NCBI GenBank assembly: GCA_937926325.1
Contig: CALAZQ010000063.1
Coordinates: 1 to 5,350, forward strand
DNA: 5,350 nucleotides
Source: an uncultured Planctomycetaceae bacterium
GTDB lineage: Bacteria > Planctomycetota > Planctomycetia > Pirellulales > UBA1268
Reading direction: 5' to 3'
Positions within the stretch are counted from its first letter, which is position 1, and each line of letters starts with the position of its first letter. Of this stretch, positions 1-5,350 are shown in pieces. A program made the position numbers and the translations under genes. The notes under the pieces were generated by a model. The model did not search any database. It was not told the DNA's origin and saw nothing but the letters and a program-made list of their open reading frames with translations.

Positions 1-1082
1 CCGGCATACATGCCCCGGACCTGCGGGACCGTCACATGTGACTCATCGACGAAGAACAAAAACTCTTTGGGAAAATAATTGAACAGCGTGTCGGGCGTGC
101 TGCCCGGCGGTCGGCCCGAGAGGGGCCGGGAGTAGTTTTCGATCCCCGGGCAGAAGCCCGCTTCGAGCAGCATTTCGATGTCAAACTTGGTGCGGGCGGA
201 GAGCCGCTGAGCCTCCAGCAGTTTGCCCTGGCTTTTCAGCTCCTCGAGCCGCTCCTCCAGCTCCCGCCGAATCTCCCCCACCGCCGCCTTGATCCGGTCC
301 TCCGGCATGACAAAGTGCTTGGCCGGGTAGAAATAGGTCTCGTCCTTGCGGGCTGCGATCTCGCCGCTGGTCGGGTGGGTGACAGCGATCGACTCGACCG
401 TGTCGCCCCAGAATTCGATCCTTGTCGCCAGTTCTTCGTAGGGAGGCCAGATATCGACAGTGTCACCCCGGACTCGAAAGCGGCCCCGCTCCAAGGCCAT
501 GTCGCTGCGTTCGTACTGCACCGCCACCAGCTGGCCGAGCAGGTCATCGCGGGACATCGGCACGCCGGTGGCGATCCGGATGACCATCGCCCGGTAGTCC
601 TCCGGTGAACCGAGGCCGTAGATGCAGGAGACACTCGCCACCACGATCACGTCGCGGCGGCTGACCAGGGCGCTGGTGGCCGCCAGCCGGAGCCGGTCGA
701 TCTCTTTGTTGATCGCCGCGTCCTTCTCGATGTATATGTCCCGCTGGGGAATGTAGGCCTCAGGCTGGTAGTAGTCGTAATAGCTGACGAAATAATGGAC
801 GGCGTTGTGGGGAAAAAAATCGCGGAACTCGGCGTAGAGCTGGGCGGCGAGGGTCTTGTTGTGCGACAGCACCAGCGTTGGGCGACCGACCTGGGCAATC
901 ACGTTGGCCATCGTGAAGGTCTTGCCGGAGCCGGTCACACCCATCAGCACCTGCGAGTCTGCCCCCTCGCCAACCCCCTGCACCAGGGTATCGATCGCAG
1001 CCGGCTGGTCTCCCGCTGGCGGATAGGGAGCGACCAGTTCGAAGACCCCGGGGTTGAGCGGTGGTGATGGGCGGCGGGGCAT
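1..1082 (-). CDS. uvrB: UvrABC excinuclease subunit B, N-terminal 360 residues (runs off left edge)
   Basis: This is UvrB, the helicase-like damage-verification subunit of cytoplasmic nucleotide excision repair. It receives DNA from UvrA and recruits UvrC for incision. Visible in order are the Walker A motif GVTGSGKT (residues 48-55), the [14 protein letters not shown] segment (73-86), the damage-probing beta-hairpin [12 protein letters not shown] (101-112), and the [11 protein letters not shown] segment (153-163) leading into the UvrA-interaction domain. The charged helix around 264-297 and motif II VDESHVT (345-351) follow. About 45% of the usual 660-700 residues, including the later helicase motifs and the UvrC-binding C-terminus, lies beyond position 1. 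The ATG at 1082-1080 is chosen because the frame reads [20 protein letters not shown] and a GAGG sits 8 bases upstream. The start lies one base after the stop of the ComEA-like gene, so translational coupling is likely. I saw no LexA-like box. All key residues seen are intact. The identification is very secure. Confidence 0.98.
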   Translation of the reverse strand, partial: MPRRPSPPLNPGVFELVAPYPPAGDQPAAIDTLVQGVGEGADSQVLMGVTGSGKTFTMANVIAQVGRPTLVLSHNKTLAAQLYAEFRDFFPHNAVHYFVSYYDYYQPEAYIPQRDIYIEKDAAINKEIDRLRLAATSALVSRRDVIVVASVSCIYGLGSPEDYRAMVIRIATGVPMSRDDLLGQLVAVQYERSDMALERGRFRVRGDTVDIWPPYEELATRIEFWGDTVESIAVTHPTSGEIAARKDETYFYPAKHFVMPEDRIKAAVGEIRRELEERLEELKSQGKLLEAQRLSARTKFDIEMLLEAGFCPGIENYSRPLSGRPPGSTPDTLFNYFPKEFLFFVDESHVTVPQVRGMYA

Positions 1083-1083
1083 T

Positions 1084-1476
1084 TCATGAGCCTCGGTCGG
1101 GCTGGGGAGCAATGGGACGAATGAAGGGACGAATCTGTTCCAGGGTGACCGGGCCGATTCCGCTCACCCGGGCGATGGCGGCAATGTTCGGGAAGGGGCC
1201 ATGCTGCTGTCGGTGGGCGACGATTCGCCGGGCCATCGTCGGTCCGATCCCCGGCAGCTGCGACAGTTCCGCAGCGGCGGCCGTGTTGATGTCGAGGCTG
1301 AAGCGGATCGTGGCCGGTGGGGGCCGCTCATGATCGACCAGCGGCTCCCGCCGGACCAGCAGCCAGGCGGTCATGGCCAGCAGGCCGAGGCCGGCAAGAC
1401 CGGTCAGCAACAGCTGACCGGCAGATGACGGGGGGCTGAGGCCACCGGCTGGGCGATCTGAGACTGGAGAAACCAC
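1084..1476 (-). CDS. Membrane-anchored helix-hairpin-helix (ComEA-type) DNA-binding protein
   Basis: This 130-residue protein has one predicted membrane helix (about 21-41, [19 protein letters not shown]) and a proline-rich linker (about 51-56). A tandem helix-hairpin-helix domain follows at about 62-119. It begins [17 protein letters not shown], and its two hairpins are LPGIG (74-78) and VSGIG (104-108). ComEA-family domains of this kind bind double-stranded DNA without sequence specificity. In competent bacteria ComEA is the surface DNA receptor for uptake. No other competence gene is visible here. The gene instead directly precedes uvrB with a one-base gap, so a DNA-repair role or mere co-transcription is equally plausible. 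The start is GTG 1476-1474. An in-frame TGA lies at 1512-1510 and no ATG, GTG or TTG lies between, though a CTG is present at 1485. Ribosome binding is weak (GGA about 9 bases upstream). The domain assignment is firm; the biological role is not. Confidence 0.85.
   Translation of the reverse strand: MVSPVSDRPAGGLSPPSSAGQLLLTGLAGLGLLAMTAWLLVRREPLVDHERPPPATIRFSLDINTAAAAELSQLPGIGPTMARRIVAHRQQHGPFPNIAAIARVSGIGPVTLEQIRPFIRPIAPQPDRGS
1091..1094 (-). promoter_or_regulatory. Ribosome binding site of uvrB inside the upstream gene
   Basis: The minus strand reads GAGG here, 8 bases before the uvrB ATG. The site lies within the last codons of the ComEA-like gene. The downstream junction is TGA-A-ATG, so ribosomes finishing the first gene end directly on the uvrB start region. 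Confidence 0.65.
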
Positions 1477-1611
1477 CGCGTGCAGTCCGCGAAGATGGGG
1501 GCCAAGGATTCAAAAGCAGGTGACCGAGATTGGGCAGGGTGACCGCCATCTGGCTCGATCAGCAATCTGTATCATACGGGCTTTCCGCCCTCGTTCCCCG
1601 GGAGTTTCTTG
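1477..1611. promoter_or_regulatory. Divergent intergenic region between the ComEA-like/uvrB pair and nadC
   Basis: This 135-bp gap must hold the promoters for both directions. The only AT-rich island is near 1564-1577. On the plus strand it reads TATCAT (1570-1575), and on the minus strand TATGAT (1576-1571). Both are near -10 consensus, so the two could overlap as back-to-back promoters. I found no convincing -35 hexamer at the right distance on either strand. A nadC ribosome binding site, GGGAG, lies at 1600-1604. No NAD-responsive operator or LexA box was recognised. Confidence 0.35.
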
Positions 1612-2574
1612 ATGACCCCGCCTCCCCCGCCGGCTGTTCCACCGCCTCGTCGTGATCACCGGCAGTTGCACTGGAACCGGCAGGTCGAAGCGTCCGTGCG
1701 GCGGGCGGTCGGCGGCTGGCTGCGGGAGGACCTCGGCTTCGAGGCAGATTGGACCAGTGTTGCCCTGGTGCCGGCAGCGGCAGTCGGCAGCCTCTCGGTG
1801 GTGGCCCGCCGGCCGGGTGTGATTGCCGGGCTGCCGGCGGCCGGCCTGATTGTCGCGGAGGCCGATGCTCAGCTGGGCTGGAAGCCGATCGTTGCCGATG
1901 GCGATCGGGTTGAGCAAGGCACGGTGGTGGCTGAACTGGCCGGGCCGATCAGATCCATATTGCAGGTCGAGCGGGTGCTGCTGAACCTGCTCGGTCGGCT
2001 CTCCGGGGTGGCAACGGCGACGCGGCAGCTGGTCGATGCGGTGAGCGGAACCGGCTGCCGGGTCTATGACACCCGCAAGACCCTGCCCGGCTGGCGGCTA
2101 CTCGACAAGTACGCCGTCGGCTGCGGCGGGGGCTCGACCCATCGGCTCGGGCTCTACGACGCGATTTTGATCAAAGACAACCATCTCGCGGCTGCGGCCG
2201 TTAAGGGCATCACTCCTGCGGAGGCCGTCGCGCGGGCCCGAGCGTTCATTACCGCGAGCTTTCCACCCGCGCGGGCGGCCACGATGGTGGTCGAAATCGA
2301 GGTCGATACGCTCGAGCAGGCAGAGGAGATATTGAACGCTGGAAGGGCTGAGACCCTGCCGGACATCATGCTGCTGGACAACATGTCGCTAGCAGTGCTG
2401 CGGGAGGGTGTCAGGCTGCGGGATAGTCTGGCAGCGGACGTGATCCTCGAGGCCTCCGGCGGCATCACGCTTGAAACCGCGGCAGCGATCGCCGCCACCG
2501 GCGTGGACCGGATCAGCACCGGCATGCCGACGCACGCAGCCGCCTGGCTCGACATTGCCCTCGACTGGCCATGA
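1612..2574 (+). CDS. nadC: Nicotinate-nucleotide pyrophosphorylase (quinolinate phosphoribosyltransferase)
   Basis: NadC converts quinolinate and PRPP to nicotinate mononucleotide, CO2 and pyrophosphate, the step that enters the common NAD pathway in the cytoplasm. Family landmarks occur in order: ERVLLNLLGRLSGVAT (120-135), DTRKTLPGWR (153-162) and the phosphate- and quinolinate-binding segment GGGSTHRLGLYDAILIKDNH (172-191). VEIEVD (227-232), LLDN (254-257), LEASGGI (279-285) and the GVDRISTG end strand (297-304) complete the set. At 320 residues it is somewhat longer than the usual 270-300. The excess is a proline-rich N-terminus (MTPPPPPAVPPPRR) before the first family helix. ATG 1612 is preferred because GGGAG lies 7 bases upstream; a TTG directly before it (1609) is too close to that site. 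The segment usually read xNHR is STHR here (Thr176), a small departure, while His177, Arg178, Lys188 and His191 are kept. nadA and nadB are not in the window. The identification is very secure. Confidence 0.97.
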   Translation: MTPPPPPAVPPPRRDHRQLHWNRQVEASVRRAVGGWLREDLGFEADWTSVALVPAAAVGSLSVVARRPGVIAGLPAAGLIVAEADAQLGWKPIVADGDRVEQGTVVAELAGPIRSILQVERVLLNLLGRLSGVATATRQLVDAVSGTGCRVYDTRKTLPGWRLLDKYAVGCGGGSTHRLGLYDAILIKDNHLAAAAVKGITPAEAVARARAFITASFPPARAATMVVEIEVDTLEQAEEILNAGRAETLPDIMLLDNMSLAVLREGVRLRDSLAADVILEASGGITLETAAAIAATGVDRISTGMPTHAAAWLDIALDWP

Positions 2575-2596
2575 GACAGGCGGTCGTTGGGACCAA

Positions 2597-2618
2597 GGGG
2601 CAGCGTCGTCAGACGCCC
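2597..2618. terminator. Weak hairpin between convergent nadC and rpsU, overlapping the rpsU stop
   Basis: The perfect inverted repeat GCGTC-TGAC-GACGC (minus-strand reading) encloses the rpsU TGA. Flanking GGGC/GCCC could extend it with a small bulge. No T-tract follows in either direction. It might slow or terminate transcription from both convergent genes, but it may simply be GC-rich chance pairing. Confidence 0.3.
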
Positions 2619-2803
2619 ATCAGCCGGTTCCGCTTCATCCGGCGTTCGGCTCGCAGGCGGGCCCGCCGCTTGGTTTCACTCGGCTTCTCAAAGAATTCCC
2701 GCCGCCGCATCTCTTTCTTGATGCCGCTGCGCTCAACCAGTTTGCGGAAGCGGCGGACCGCCTCTTGAATGCTTTCGCGATCGCGTACCGTCAGTTTGAC
2801 CAT
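2609..2803 (-). CDS. rpsU: Small ribosomal subunit protein bS21
   Basis: bS21 binds the 30S platform near the 3' end of 16S rRNA and the anti-Shine-Dalgarno region, where it supports translation initiation. The 64-residue product matches the family along its whole length. It opens [19 protein letters not shown], continues with [27 protein letters not shown] split by the usual helix break, and ends in an Arg/Lys-rich RNA-binding tail ([15 protein letters not shown]). Length is normal for the family. The ATG at 2803-2801 is the family start. A modest TAGGT lies about 6 bases upstream and an AAAGG somewhat further. It is a single-gene unit, converging on nadC and diverging from the channel gene, with a leader of roughly 100 bases if the promoter proposed at 2909-2917 is right. 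The identification is secure; the sequence style fits Planctomycetota bS21. Confidence 0.95.
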   Translation of the reverse strand: MVKLTVRDRESIQEAVRRFRKLVERSGIKKEMRRREFFEKPSETKRRARLRAERRMKRNRLMGV

Positions 2804-2859
2804 GAAGACCTACTGTTACCTTTTGTGCTTGTGTGAACCTGTGAGTGGGCAGACACCGA

Positions 2860-2878
2860 CCGCCACGCCCGATGGCGG
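2860..2878 (-). other. Hairpin in the rpsU 5' leader
   Basis: The inverted repeat CCGCCA (2860-2865) and TGGCGG (2873-2878) has a 7-base loop and gives a perfect 6-bp GC-rich stem in the rpsU transcript. It sits about 57 bases before the ATG. Ribosomal protein genes are often autoregulated through leader structures, but I do not recognise this as a named element. A competing GGGC/GCCC pairing is possible between 2847-2850 and 2867-2870. Confidence 0.4.
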
Positions 2879-2908
2879 GGCAGTGGTCAGCCCGACTGAG
2901 AGTCCCGA

Positions 2909-2917
2909 AGTGTAGCA
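2909..2917 (-). promoter_or_regulatory. Candidate rpsU promoter (extended -10)
   Basis: The minus strand reads TGCTACACT, which is an extended TGn followed by TACACT as a -10 element. It lies beside the only strongly AT-rich patch of this gap (2918-2929, AATAAAATT on the minus strand). No clear -35 is seen about 17 bp upstream, as expected if the extended -10 compensates. The predicted transcript start would be near 2900, giving a leader of roughly 100 bases. Confidence 0.35.
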
Positions 2918-2961
2918 GAATTTTATTTCTGGCGCCTATGCGGGGGCGGTGGCAGGCCCAC

Positions 2962-2975
2962 CAGTTGGCAGTTGG
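2962..2975 (+). repeat. Tandem 7-bp direct repeat CAGTTGG x2
   Basis: CAGTTGG at 2962-2968 is repeated without a gap at 2969-2975, between the proposed rpsU promoter and the channel leader. It may be a protein-binding site for the channel promoter or a chance duplication. No further copies were seen nearby. Confidence 0.4.
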
Positions 2976-2988
2976 GGGGCTGGCGGGG

Positions 2989-3043
2989 GCCGTTCCCGGC
3001 TACACTGCGGCGGCGACCGCCTGCTGCGGCCGGGGCCGCTTTT
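2989..3043 (+). promoter_or_regulatory. Three small hairpins ending in a terminator-like stem plus T4, in the channel leader
   Basis: Three consecutive inverted repeats are visible. They are GCCG-TTCC-CGGC (2989-3000), GGCGG-CGA-CCGCC (3009-3021) and GCGGC-CGGG-GCCGC (3026-3039). The last is followed directly by TTTT (3040-3043), 21 bases before the channel ATG. The last stem plus T-tract has the form of a short intrinsic terminator. Extra GCGGC copies at 3007-3011 and 3010-3014 could pair with GCCGC (3035-3039) instead. That would allow alternative folds, as in an attenuator. The stems are only 4-5 bp and the T-tract is short, so function is uncertain. The AGGCGGA ribosome binding site (3054-3060) lies outside the hairpins. 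Confidence 0.35.
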
Positions 3044-3064
3044 CGAGCGAAACAGGCGGAAAAC

Positions 3065-4585
3065 ATGAACCAAATGATCAGCGACGGGCTGGCGTCGGTC
3101 GTTGGCTGGAACGACGCCGAGTCTTCCCGGCAGTTGCTGGCGGCCGTTGCGGCGGTGCTGCTCTTTGTGGCGACAGCGCCGCGGGGTCGCCGCTGGCTGG
3201 CCCGGGGGTCGGTCATTCTGCTGGCCCTCTGCCCGCTGCCGGCGGTGATCGCCCTGCTGTTCCCTTCGGCGACGGGGGCTGATGGGTTCGCCCTCCAGAC
3301 CATGCGGTTCCTGGTGCTGGCCTCGTTGCTGCAGTCATTGCTGCTGCTGCTCGTGGTCTCCGGCTGGGAGCGGATCGGCCGGCCGCTGCCGAAGATCTTT
3401 CTCGACGTCCTGCGAATCGGCCTGACGGGCGTCGCCCTGATCACCGTGCTCTGGGAGGCGGGAGCGGGGGCGGGTGATCTGTTTGCCGGTTCGGCCGTGG
3501 TGACCGCCGTGCTCGGCTTTGCCCTCCGGGACACCCTCGGCAACATCTTTGCCGGGCTGGCCATTCATGCGGAGCATCCCTTTGAGGTCGACGACTGGAT
3601 TCAGTACGACGACAATCCTGCCCACGTCGGCAAGGTGGTCGAGATCAACTGGCGGGCCACCAAGGTGATCACCCTCGACCTGGCCTACGTGATCATTCCC
3701 AACGGCCAGCTGGCCCAGGCTTCGATCCGCAACTTCACCAAGCCCGACCCCTGGTCCCGCCGCAGTCTGTTCATCACCGCACCCTACGAGGTGCCACCCC
3801 AGCGGGTGCAGGCGATCATGCTCGAGGCGATCCGCGGCAGCTTCGGGGTGCTCGACGAACCGCCACCGTCGGTGGTCACCAATGCTTTCAACGACCGGGG
3901 CATCGAGTATTGGGTGCGGCTGTTTACCACCGAGTTCGGCCGGCGGGATCGGGTCGATGGCATGGCCCGTGACCGGATCTTCTATGCCCTGGCCCGGCAT
4001 GGAATCCGTCTGCCGGTGGCGACCCATCAGGTAAGGCTGACCCAGTTGCCACCGCAGGCCGAGCTTCCCCGCGAAACGGTCGTTGCCGAGCGGGCGGCCC
4101 GGCTTGAGGCGGCCGGCGTGCTGGGCGTGCTGACGCCTGAGCAGTTGCAGCGGTTAGCGAGTGATCATGAGGAACGAACCTACGCCGCCCACGAGCCGAT
4201 CGTCCGGCAGGGAGAGGCCGGCAACAGCATGTTCATCATCACGGCGGGTCGGGTGACAGTCTCGGTTCGCACGGCCACGGGGCAGGCCGTGCCCGTCCGA
4301 GAGCTCACCATTGGCGACTATTTCGGTGAGCTTTCGTTGCTGACCGGATCGCCGCGGTCGGCGACTGTGACGGCCGAAACCGAAACCCGGGTGATTGAGG
4401 TGGGCTGTGAGGCGTTCCAAAAGATCCTGCAGGAGCAGCCCGAGTTGGTCGATCGCTTGGGCAGTGAAATGGAGCAGCGGCTGCTCGAGCGGGAAAAGGC
4501 GGTTGCGGGGGCCGAGCAGACCTCAGCCGACGGCGGCCGGCCCGATCTGCTGACCGCCATTCGGGAATTTTTCGGTATTGTCTGA
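3065..4585 (+). CDS. MscS-family mechanosensitive channel with C-terminal cyclic-nucleotide-binding domain
   Basis: This 506-residue inner-membrane protein joins an MscS-type channel to a CAP/CRP-type sensor domain. Hydrophobic segments lie at about 22-38, 47-67, 80-99 and 116-134. The pore helix follows at 138-166, with the MscS-like core AVLGFALRDTLGNIFAGLAI (148-167). The MscS beta domain follows (about 172-230: PFEVDDWI, IPNGQLAQASIRNFT), then the alpha/beta vestibule (to about 326) and a charged linker. The cyclic-nucleotide domain spans about 356-475. Its phosphate-binding cassette FGELSLLTGSPRSAT (420-434) keeps Glu422 and Arg431, the ribose and phosphate contacts of CRP. The RSA triplet matches E. 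coli CRP, so ligand binding looks intact. ATG 3065 is chosen for AGGCGGA just upstream; the frame stays open to a TTG at 2972, but that extension lacks channel features. Known relatives are the bacterial cyclic-nucleotide-gated (bCNG) MscS homologues, some of which respond poorly to tension. Whether this one gates by tension, nucleotide or both cannot be told. The next gene resembles a cyclic-nucleotide phosphodiesterase. Confidence 0.93.
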   Translation: MNQMISDGLASVVGWNDAESSRQLLAAVAAVLLFVATAPRGRRWLARGSVILLALCPLPAVIALLFPSATGADGFALQTMRFLVLASLLQSLLLLLVVSGWERIGRPLPKIFLDVLRIGLTGVALITVLWEAGAGAGDLFAGSAVVTAVLGFALRDTLGNIFAGLAIHAEHPFEVDDWIQYDDNPAHVGKVVEINWRATKVITLDLAYVIIPNGQLAQASIRNFTKPDPWSRRSLFITAPYEVPPQRVQAIMLEAIRGSFGVLDEPPPSVVTNAFNDRGIEYWVRLFTTEFGRRDRVDGMARDRIFYALARHGIRLPVATHQVRLTQLPPQAELPRETVVAERAARLEAAGVLGVLTPEQLQRLASDHEERTYAAHEPIVRQGEAGNSMFIITAGRVTVSVRTATGQAVPVRELTIGDYFGELSLLTGSPRSATVTAETETRVIEVGCEAFQKILQEQPELVDRLGSEMEQRLLEREKAVAGAEQTSADGGRPDLLTAIREFFGIV

Positions 4586-4632
4586 GGGACACGGCATCCT
4601 GCGGGCGAGCCCCTCAACGAAAGTGATCTGCC

Positions 4633-5350
4633 ATGCGGATTGAACTGCTGCCGTCGAGCCAGCCTGCCAGTGACCGGCAGTTCCTGGTCAGCTATCTGAT
4701 CAACGACGCCGTGGCGGTTGATGCCGGTTCGATCGGCCTGCTGGCCGATCTTGATCGACAGCAGCGGGTGGAGCACGTCTTTATCACCCACCAGCACATC
4801 GATCACATCGCCACGCTGCCGATTCTGCTGGAGAACGTCTATGAGCCGGGCCCCAAGAGCATCGAGGTGCTGGCCGACCCGCAGGTGCTTGGCTTCCTGC
4901 ACAACGATCTGTTCAACGGCAGGGTCTGGCCCGACTTTCTGGCCCTTTCAACGCCTGACGATCCTTTCCTGATCACGACGCCATTGGTAGCCGGGCAGCC
5001 GGTTGAGCGGGCGGGGCTGACCCTCACACCGGTGCCGGTCTCTCATGCCGTGCCGACCCTCGGCCTGATTGTTGACGATGGCCGGTCGGTGGTCGCGTTT
5101 CCGTCCGATACGGGGCCGACGGTCGAGTTCTGGCAGCAGCTGGCCGCAGTCGAACGGCTGCGGGCGGTCTTTCTCGAGGTCAGCTTTCCCAACAGCCTGG
5201 CGGGTCTGGCCGAGGTCTCGGGCCACCACTGCACCGCCAGTTTCGCCGCCGAGATCGCCAAGCTCGATCTGCCGGTGCGGTGGATTGTCGTCCATCGCAA
5301 GCCACGCTACGCCGACGAGATTGCTGCGGAGATTGCCGCGCTGGGGCGGA
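4633..5350 (+). CDS. Class II-like 3',5'-cyclic-nucleotide phosphodiesterase, metallo-beta-lactamase fold (runs off right edge)
   Basis: The 239 visible residues form a metallo-beta-lactamase-fold hydrolase most like class II cyclic-nucleotide phosphodiesterases (yeast PDE1, Vibrio CpdP). Such enzymes hydrolyse cAMP and/or cGMP to the 5'-monophosphate using two metals. The landmarks are VDAGS (29-33) and the metal motif THQHIDHIATLP (52-63), close to the class signature HxHLDH. His138, Asp159 in SDTGPT, EVSFPNSLAGLAEVSGHH (182-199) and VVHRKPRY (219-226), supplying the last ligand His221, follow. All expected metal ligands are present. The usual SGHLT appears as SGHHCT. No signal peptide is seen, so it should be cytoplasmic. 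ATG 4633 is the only sensible start, since an in-frame TGA lies at 4624-4626; the ribosome binding site is weak (AAAGTGA). The gap to the channel stop is 47 bp, with only a 3-bp GGG-CGAG-CCC stem, so co-transcription is likely. Only a short C-terminus should be missing. Substrate is inferred; another MBL phosphodiesterase is possible. Confidence 0.8.
   Translation, partial: MRIELLPSSQPASDRQFLVSYLINDAVAVDAGSIGLLADLDRQQRVEHVFITHQHIDHIATLPILLENVYEPGPKSIEVLADPQVLGFLHNDLFNGRVWPDFLALSTPDDPFLITTPLVAGQPVERAGLTLTPVPVSHAVPTLGLIVDDGRSVVAFPSDTGPTVEFWQQLAAVERLRAVFLEVSFPNSLAGLAEVSGHHCTASFAAEIAKLDLPVRWIVVHRKPRYADEIAAEIAALGR

Noticed and set aside
1510..1917. Open frame of 135 codons on the minus strand running from the nadC coding region into the divergent gap
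   Set aside because: It overlaps conserved nadC sequence in antisense and its product matches nothing recognisable.
2972..3064. N-terminal extension of the channel from a TTG at 2972
   Set aside because: The 31 extra residues are Arg/Pro/Ala-rich and coincide with the hairpin leader. A good ribosome binding site precedes the ATG at 3065.
2845..3282. Open frame of 145 codons on the plus strand in another frame through the rpsU/channel gap
   Set aside because: It runs out of frame into the conserved channel gene, and its composition is Arg/Gly/Ala-rich with no domain.
2923..3564. Open frame of 213 codons on the minus strand
   Set aside because: The product is Ser/Arg/Ala-rich low complexity and overlaps the channel N-terminus and its leader. 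It looks like a shadow of the real gene.
3335..4027. Open frame of 230 codons on the minus strand opposite the channel gene
   Set aside because: Its product is rich in Gly, His, Asp, Pro and Gln with no recognisable domain. It lies wholly opposite a strongly conserved channel sequence. Long antisense frames are common in GC-rich genes.
4586..4632. Possible terminator between the channel and the phosphodiesterase
   Set aside because: Only a 3-bp GGG/CCC stem with no T-tract is present, so it is unlikely to stop transcription.
4318..4902. Open frame of 194 codons on the minus strand across the channel end and the phosphodiesterase start
   Set aside because: It is antisense to two well-supported genes and has no domain signature.

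Overview
The window is GC-rich bacterial chromosome with dense, ordinary-looking housekeeping and signalling genes. It holds six protein-coding genes. Two of them run off the ends: uvrB at the left and a phosphodiesterase at the right. The short Arg/Lys-rich bS21, the GC-rich codon use and the gene mix resemble Planctomycetota. That is an impression from protein style, not a proven assignment. I saw no rRNA, tRNA, CRISPR array, insertion sequence or phage gene.

Layout: positions 1-1476 carry a minus-strand pair. A small membrane-anchored helix-hairpin-helix (ComEA-type) protein is followed, after one spacer base, by uvrB (nucleotide excision repair). A 135-bp divergent gap (1477-1611) separates this pair from nadC on the plus strand (NAD synthesis, 1612-2574). 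nadC converges on rpsU (ribosomal protein bS21, minus strand, 2609-2803), with only 34 bp between the stop codons. A 261-bp divergent gap (2804-3064) holds the likely rpsU promoter and leader. It also holds a run of small hairpins ending in a T-tract just before the next gene.

The plus strand then carries what I consider the most interesting part. A 506-residue MscS-type channel with a C-terminal cyclic-nucleotide-binding domain (3065-4585) is followed 47 bp later by a metallo-beta-lactamase-fold protein. That protein resembles class II 3',5'-cyclic-nucleotide phosphodiesterases (4633 to beyond 5350). The pair suggests a compact module: one protein whose ion conductance responds to a cyclic nucleotide, and one that degrades that nucleotide. 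Each family is known on its own. Their functional link here is inferred from adjacency and conserved motifs. No cyclase is visible in the window.
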